From the NCBI GenBank assembly GCA_030044475.1, contig JASHVP010000088.1, positions 1-5,274 on the forward strand: 5,274 nt of DNA. Direction: 5' to 3'. The position numbers and the translations under genes were made by a program. This DNA comes from Thermoplasmata archaeon. Lineage in GTDB: Archaea; Thermoplasmatota; Thermoplasmata; Lutacidiplasmatales; UBA184. How positions within the stretch are numbered: the first letter of the stretch is position 1; every line of letters begins with the position of its first letter. The notes beneath the pieces were generated by a model. The model saw nothing but the letters and a program-made list of their open reading frames with translations, did not search any database and had not been told where the DNA came from. Below are positions 4,924 to 5,274 of the stretch, piece by piece.

Positions 4924-5274
4924 ATGCCCAACGACGGCTACCTCGACGAGAGCGTGCACTGGAAGGTCCGCAGCGGCCGGGTCGGCTTCGCCGAGCCGAC
5001 CTACGGCGAAGTCGCTGACGCGATCCTGGACGGCGGGCCGGCCACGGAGGTCGGCCAGCGTCTCGGCTCCGGGAAGGAGGCGGACGTCTACCTGTGCCGG
5101 AACGGACGGCGCCCCGTGGTGGTCAAGGTCTACCGGCAGTACCGGACCGTCCACGTCGGGGGCCGCCGGATCCCGCTCGAGTCGATGGGCCAGCGGGCCT
5201 CGCGGGAGTTCGAACTGCTCGGGTACGCGTGGCAAGGGGGCGCGCGCGTCCGCGAGCCGGGGCGACGAGTCGAG
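4924..5274 (+). CDS. RIO-type atypical serine/threonine protein kinase (N-terminal part, cut by window end)
   Basis: The first 117 codons are present; the catalytic loop and metal-binding motif lie beyond the window. RIO kinases are atypical protein kinases/ATPases. Rio1 and Rio2 act in small ribosomal subunit maturation in archaea and eukaryotes. The nucleotide loop LGSGKEADVYL (residues 47-57) has the GKEAxVY form of this family. K68 in VVVKVYR is the expected ATP-contacting lysine, and E95 in ASREFELLG its likely helix-C partner. About 27 residues separate them, matching the flexible loop of Rio1-type proteins. Only about 45 residues precede the P-loop, too few for the winged helix of Rio2, so a Rio1-like type is favoured; a bacterial-style RIO kinase of other function is not excluded. 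The ATG at 4924 is the first in-frame start after a TGA at 4849-4851. Its ribosome site is weak. Confidence 0.85.
   Translation, partial: MPNDGYLDESVHWKVRSGRVGFAEPTYGEVADAILDGGPATEVGQRLGSGKEADVYLCRNGRRPVVVKVYRQYRTVHVGGRRIPLESMGQRASREFELLGYAWQGGARVREPGRRVE

Overview
The window is very GC-rich (about 70% by eye) and densely packed. Five genes are well supported, and one very short ORF is doubtful. TATA-like boxes (TTTAGATA, TTTATC) lie at archaeal distances from gene starts. Together with a RIO-type kinase and a TldD/TldE pair, they suggest a GC-rich archaeon, perhaps a GC-rich Thermoplasmatota lineage. That placement is inference: no rRNA or other firm phylogenetic marker is present, and the branched-chain aminotransferase looks bacterial-like.

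Layout: (1) ilvE on the + strand (107-1066), after a 106-base leader region with a TATA-like box, a short inverted repeat and a Shine-Dalgarno site. (2) A small VOC (glyoxalase/dioxygenase fold) protein on the - strand (1070-1507), tail-to-tail with ilvE across 3 bases. (3) A 114-base divergent promoter region. (4) A translationally coupled tldD-tldE operon on the + strand (1622-4422, ATGA overlap), encoding the catalytic and non-catalytic halves of a TldD/E-type metalloprotease. (5) A small zinc-ribbon protein on the - strand (4427-4669), tail-to-tail with tldE across 4 bases. (6) A 254-base divergent intergenic region holding the best TATA box in the window, a perfect AGGAGG and a 13-codon ORF. 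(7) The N-terminal 117 codons of a RIO-type protein kinase on the + strand, cut by the window end.

The genes do not form one pathway. They look like core and housekeeping functions: branched-chain amino acid transamination, peptide or modified-peptide proteolysis, and a ribosome-maturation-type kinase. Two uncharacterised small proteins sit in opposite orientation between them. Transcription is organised as single genes or one short operon with alternating strands. I see no mobile element, CRISPR array, rRNA or tRNA. I did not find a convincing new system. The least explained part is the leader upstream of the RIO kinase.
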